From the NCBI GenBank assembly GCA_002351795.1, contig DEHG01000081.1, forward strand, positions 1-8,932: a DNA stretch of 8,932 bases, in the 5' to 3' direction. The translations under genes and the position numbers were made by a program. This DNA is from Ruminococcaceae bacterium UBA2806. Lineage in GTDB: Bacteria > Bacillota > Clostridia > Oscillospirales > Acutalibacteraceae. The notes below the pieces were generated by a model. It ran no database searches, was not told the DNA's origin, and saw nothing but the letters and a program-made list of their open reading frames with translations. Below are positions 6,076 through 8,932 of the stretch, in pieces. Each line of letters opens with the position of its first letter. Position 1 is the first letter of the stretch.

Positions 6076-7695
6076 ATGATAAGCGGTGCAGAAATAATGG
6101 TAAAATGTCTTCAGGAAGAAAATGTATCCGTATTATTCGGCTATCCCGGGGCGGTAATATGTCCCTTTTTCGACTATTTATATAAAACAGATATAAAAGC
6201 CGTGCTTGTGCGTCAGGAACAGAATGCCGCCCATTGTGCCAGCGGCTATGCAAGGGCATTGTCAAAGGTCGGCGTATGTGTTGCTACCTCAGGTCCCGGC
6301 GCTCTTAACCTGATAACAGGTATCGCTACAGCATATATGGATTCTATCCCTATGGTATGTATAACAGGTCAGGTCAGAAGCGATGTTCTCGGAAGAGATG
6401 TTTTTCAGGAGGCTGATATAACCGGCGCCTGCGAGTCCTTCGTAAAGCACAGCTATCTTGTCAAGGAAACGGCAGATCTGCCGAGAGTCTTTAAGGAAGC
6501 TTTTCATATTGCCGCAACAGGCCGTCCGGGTCCTGTTCTTATTGATGTGCCTGTTGATATCCAGACTAATGAAATAGAAGAATTTGTTTATCCCGATAAG
6601 GTGAATATAATCGGCTACAAGCCCAGCTTCAAGGGGCATCCGATGCAGATAAAAAGAGCGCTCGAAATGATCGCTGAGTCAAAGCGTCCTGTAATATGTG
6701 CGGGCGGCGGCGTTCTTTCATCAGGCGCAAAGCCAAAGCTAAGGGAGTTTTCCGAAAAGACAGGAATTCCAGTCGTTTCAACAATGATGGGAATAGGCGT
6801 AATGTCAAGCGATGACCCGCTGTATGTCGGTATGCTCGGCAGTCATGGAAAGAAAGCTGCAAATGTTACCATACATAATTCAGATCTTGTTATCCTCTGC
6901 GGAGCAAGAGTCGGTGACAGGGCAGTAGCCTCCCCCGATCAGGTAGTTGAACATGCAAATGTAATACACATTGATATAGATCCTGCCGAGATCGGAAAGA
7001 ATATGAAAACTACCGTTCCGATAGTAGGCGATATGAAAAATGTTCTGACTCAGATGCTTGCGGGTGTTGAATATCAGACCCCGGACGAGTGGAAGGGACA
7101 GATAAAAAACTGGAAGCGGGAATATCATAACGAGCCTCAGTCATTTGAAGGCTTTGTGGAACCAAAGAGCTTTATATCAAAGCTTTCGGGAATGGTCAAG
7201 CCAAAGGCTATCATGGTTGCCGATGTAGGTCAGAACCAGATATGGTGCGCCAATAATTACCGTATAAAGGACGGTCGTTTCTTTACCTCAGGCGGTATGG
7301 GAACAATGGGATATTCTGTTCCCGCAGCTATAGGCGCAAAAATGGCAAGACCGAAAAGAGACGTCATTGCCGTATGCGGCGACGGAGCTTTTCAGATGTC
7401 CATGAATGAGCTTGCGACTATTGTTCAGGAAAACGTAAATATTAAGATAATTGTTATGAGAAATACCGTTCTCGGCATGGTACATGAACTTCAGGACAAT
7501 TATTTTGAAAGCCGTTATGCAGTGACCGAGCTTACCGATATACCTGATTTCGTAAAGCTTGCATCTGCCTATGGTATAGATTCCGCAATAGCTACAAGCA
7601 ATGAACAGGCAGAACAGATCGCAAAGGAAATGCTTAAAAGCGACAAGCCATTTGTGCTTGTATGCGATGTCAGCCCCAAGACAACATCAAAGTAA
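6076..7695 (+). CDS. ilvB: Acetohydroxyacid (acetolactate) synthase, catalytic large subunit
   Basis: This enzyme condenses two pyruvates to 2-acetolactate, or pyruvate with 2-oxobutyrate to 2-aceto-2-hydroxybutyrate: the first shared step of valine, leucine and isoleucine synthesis, in the cytoplasm, using thiamine diphosphate, Mg2+ and FAD. The ATG at 6076 is chosen because AGGAGGGG (6063-6070) lies 5 nt upstream; an in-frame TTG at 6055 lies upstream of that site and near the transcription start. The protein has 539 residues. Visible are GYPG (22-25), the catalytic glutamate E48 in RQEQNA, TSGPGALN in the first thiamine-diphosphate domain, a central FAD-region domain, and the cofactor/Mg2+ motif GDG (435-437) with N463. 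A regulatory subunit gene follows after 14 nt, which supports the biosynthetic enzyme rather than catabolic AlsS. At the position of the conserved tryptophan of the GMV-x-QW motif it has L472 (GMVHELQ). The protein appears complete. Confidence 0.96.
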   Translation: MISGAEIMVKCLQEENVSVLFGYPGAVICPFFDYLYKTDIKAVLVRQEQNAAHCASGYARALSKVGVCVATSGPGALNLITGIATAYMDSIPMVCITGQVRSDVLGRDVFQEADITGACESFVKHSYLVKETADLPRVFKEAFHIAATGRPGPVLIDVPVDIQTNEIEEFVYPDKVNIIGYKPSFKGHPMQIKRALEMIAESKRPVICAGGGVLSSGAKPKLREFSEKTGIPVVSTMMGIGVMSSDDPLYVGMLGSHGKKAANVTIHNSDLVILCGARVGDRAVASPDQVVEHANVIHIDIDPAEIGKNMKTTVPIVGDMKNVLTQMLAGVEYQTPDEWKGQIKNWKREYHNEPQSFEGFVEPKSFISKLSGMVKPKAIMVADVGQNQIWCANNYRIKDGRFFTSGGMGTMGYSVPAAIGAKMARPKRDVIAVCGDGAFQMSMNELATIVQENVNIKIIVMRNTVLGMVHELQDNYFESRYAVTELTDIPDFVKLASAYGIDSAIATSNEQAEQIAKEMLKSDKPFVLVCDVSPKTTSK

Positions 7696-7709
7696 GGAGG
7701 AGAGATTAT

Positions 7710-8201
7710 ATGAAATATACGCTTTCCGTACTTGTTGAAAACCACCCCGGTGTACTTTCAAAAGTATCGGGACTGTTTTCAAGAAGAGCCTTCAATATCG
7801 ACAGTCTTGCAGTAGGTGTTACTGAGGATCCGACGATATCAAGAATGACGATAGTTGCCGACGGCGATGAATATATTATTGAACAGCTTGAAAAACAGCT
7901 TAATAAGGTTATCCCTGTAATAAAGGTACGCACCTATACTGAGGGGGATTATATAAGCAGGGAGCTTTCCCTGATAAAGGTGAACAGTCCGACAAACAAG
8001 AGGCTTGATATCATGAAGATAGCCGAGCTTATGGACGCAAAGATCGTTGATGTTTCCATTAATACAATGACTCTGCAGTTTGCAGATACTATTGAAAGAT
8101 TTGAAACACTCTGCGATCTTCTCAAACCGTATGGTATCCGTGAGATAGTAAGGACAGGAACGGTAGCAATAGAAAAGGATTCCGTTCTTTCCCGTAAATG
8201 A
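7710..8201 (+). CDS. ilvN: Acetohydroxyacid synthase, small regulatory subunit
   Basis: The small subunit activates IlvB and makes it sensitive to feedback by branched-chain amino acids, usually valine. The product has 163 residues, the length of E. coli IlvH. An N-terminal ACT domain (about 1-75) carries the ligand-site signature N11-H-P-G-V15 and the NIDSLAVG strand (29-36). The C-terminal small-subunit domain (about 80-163) begins at RELSLIKV. The start is ATG 7710, because the AAGGAGG at 7694-7700 overlaps the ilvB stop and the protein then begins directly with the ACT strand MKYTLSVLVENHPG; the frame is open upstream to 7662, inside ilvB. The 14-nt gap and shared site indicate coupled translation with ilvB. 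It could equally be named ilvH. Confidence 0.95.
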   Translation: MKYTLSVLVENHPGVLSKVSGLFSRRAFNIDSLAVGVTEDPTISRMTIVADGDEYIIEQLEKQLNKVIPVIKVRTYTEGDYISRELSLIKVNSPTNKRLDIMKIAELMDAKIVDVSINTMTLQFADTIERFETLCDLLKPYGIREIVRTGTVAIEKDSVLSRK

Positions 8202-8225
8202 TCCTGCGGATTCATAATATATTTT

Positions 8226-8309
8226 CTGTAACTGAGTGGGCAGGACTCCGCCTATAACATACAGCTTTTAAGGCTGCTGTACTACGGGACCGTCACAGCA
8301 TGGTTACAG
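8226..8309 (+). ncRNA. Candidate structured leader RNA upstream of ilvC
   Basis: The 143-bp gap between ilvN and ilvC can fold into a closed multi-branch structure. P1 is CTGTAAC (8226-8232) with GTTACAG (8303-8309), 7 perfect pairs. Inside it are P2 (8236-8243 with 8248-8255, GACU loop, one A-C mismatch and two G-U pairs), P3 (TACAGC 8260-8265 with GCTGTA 8276-8281) and a small ACG/CGT hairpin (8284-8293). P3 competes with another stem, TGCTGT (8275-8280) with ACAGCA (8295-8300), so two states are possible. The ilvC ribosome binding site lies only 22 nt after P1, with a six-T run (8323-8328) between. I match it to no named riboswitch; it is not a T-box and lacks a canonical tRNA T-arm. Function is inferred only from folding and position. 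Confidence 0.45.
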
Positions 8310-8344
8310 TACATAATTTCAATTTTTTATTGGAGGTCTTTAAA

Positions 8345-8932
8345 ATGCCAAAAATCTATTATGAGCCTGACTGCGATATCAACGTACTCAAGGACAAAAC
8401 AGTTGCTATCATCGGTTACGGCAGCCAGGGACACGCTCACGCTCTTAACCTTCGTGACAGCGGTGTAAATGTAATCATCGGTCTTTATGAAGGCAGCAAG
8501 AGATGGAACCATGTAAAGGAGCTCGGATTTGAGGTTTACACAACAGCTGAGGCTACAAAGAAAGCTGACATCATCATGATCCTCACACCTGATGAGAAGC
8601 AGGCAGGTATCTTCAAGAACGATATCGAGCCGAACCTCACAGAGGGTAAGGCAATCGCTTTTGCTCACGGTTTCAACATTCATTTCAAGCAGATCGTTCC
8701 TCCGTCAAATGTTGACGTATTCATGATCGCTCCTAAGGCTCCGGGTCATACAGTACGCAGCGAGTATGTTGAGGGCAAGGGTACACCTGCTCTTGTAGCT
8801 GTATATCAGGATGCAACAGGCAAATGCCTTGATATCGCTCTTGCTTACGGTGCAGGCATCGGCGCAGCTCGTGCAGCTGTTATGGAGACAACATTCAGAA
8901 TTGAAACAGAGACAGACCTCTTTGGTGAGCAG
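8345..8932 (+). CDS. ilvC: Ketol-acid reductoisomerase, N-terminal 196 codons (cut by the window end)
   Basis: This enzyme isomerises and reduces 2-acetolactate or 2-aceto-2-hydroxybutyrate to the dihydroxy acid, the step after IlvB/IlvN, using NAD(P)H and Mg2+. The ATG at 8345 has GGAGG at 8332-8336 with 8 nt spacing. The 196 residues cover about 58% of a class I enzyme (about 330-340). Seen are the Rossmann motif GYGSQGHAHALN (24-35), H108 in AHGFNIHF, IAPKAPGH (128-135) with K131, and metal ligands D191 and E195 in ETETDLFGEQ. The cofactor loop reads GLYEGSKRW (46-54), unlike the usual GLR-x-GS type, which bears on NADPH versus NADH preference. The gene favours AAC, ATC, CTC and AAG more than sbcC does, a sign of high expression. 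It runs on past the window with no stop seen. Confidence 0.97.
   Translation, partial: MPKIYYEPDCDINVLKDKTVAIIGYGSQGHAHALNLRDSGVNVIIGLYEGSKRWNHVKELGFEVYTTAEATKKADIIMILTPDEKQAGIFKNDIEPNLTEGKAIAFAHGFNIHFKQIVPPSNVDVFMIAPKAPGHTVRSEYVEGKGTPALVAVYQDATGKCLDIALAYGAGIGAARAAVMETTFRIETETDLFGEQ

Noticed and set aside
7662..7709. ATG at 7662 as the ilvN start, overlapping ilvB
   Set aside because: The extra 16 residues precede the conserved ACT-domain start, and the strong ribosome binding site at 7694-7700 points to ATG 7710.
8226..8313. A tRNA gene, suggested by a 7-bp outer stem, a CTGAGTGG segment and a CAGC/GCTG arm with a 7-nt loop
   Set aside because: There is no recognisable T-arm (no GGTTC-A type loop), the anticodon stem has only 4 pairs, the implied anticodon would be UUA, and no CCA end follows. 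A structured leader is the simpler reading.
8300..8344. In-frame ATG at 8300 as an ilvC start or a branched-chain leader peptide
   Set aside because: It has no ribosome binding site, and the usual ilvC N-terminus begins at 8345. As a leader peptide it has no stop codon before ilvC and only scattered Val and Leu codons.
8202..8344. T-box leader upstream of ilvC
   Set aside because: The conserved T-box sequence (AGGGTGGNACCGCG type) is absent, and the gap is too short for a full T-box with a terminator.
1..8932. CRISPR array, phage or insertion-sequence genes, rRNA
   Set aside because: Reading both strands, I found no regularly spaced repeats, no integrase or transposase motifs and no rRNA-like sequence.

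Overview
The window looks like chromosomal DNA of a low-to-moderate GC Gram-positive anaerobe, most likely a Ruminococcus-type member of the Oscillospiraceae/Clostridia. The basis is strong AGGAGG-type ribosome binding sites before every gene, sigma-A-like promoters, an ilvB-ilvN-ilvC order, a zinc-ribbon membrane protein with GYKDS-type helical repeats, and an AT-rich codon bias. This placement is an inference from style, not from a database match.

Layout, all on the + strand: (1) 9-1606, a probable promoter and a 484-residue membrane protein of unknown function with two N-terminal zinc ribbons, one transmembrane helix and an extracytoplasmic helical-repeat domain. It probably starts at TTG 152. 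(2) 1607-1938, a gene-free stretch of palindromes and repeats. It includes a 23-bp near-perfect direct repeat whose first copy forms the end of the upstream gene, and a 59-bp inverted-repeat element. (3) 1939-5906, sbcD and sbcC overlapping by ATGA, encoding the Mre11/Rad50-type SbcCD nuclease that processes hairpins and DNA ends. (4) 5907-6014, a second inverted-repeat element of the same family, here followed by a T tract so that it can act as a terminator. (5) 6015-8932, a branched-chain amino acid operon: a perfect-consensus extended -10 promoter, ilvB and ilvN (acetohydroxyacid synthase catalytic and regulatory subunits), a 143-bp gap with strong RNA-folding potential, and the first 196 codons of ilvC (ketol-acid reductoisomerase), cut by the window end.

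The genes form three functional blocks. The membrane protein is an orphan. SbcD and SbcC form one complex. IlvB and IlvN make acetolactate or acetohydroxybutyrate, which IlvC isomerises and reduces towards valine, leucine and isoleucine. The ilv promoter leaves only about 25 nt of leader before ilvB, too short for a T-box or attenuator, whereas the ilvN-ilvC gap can fold into a multi-branched structure with mutually exclusive pairings. That leader is the best candidate here for an undescribed regulatory element. The second is the pair of related palindromic elements bracketing sbcDC, whose arms differ by a compensatory base-pair change. No new multi-gene system is evident.
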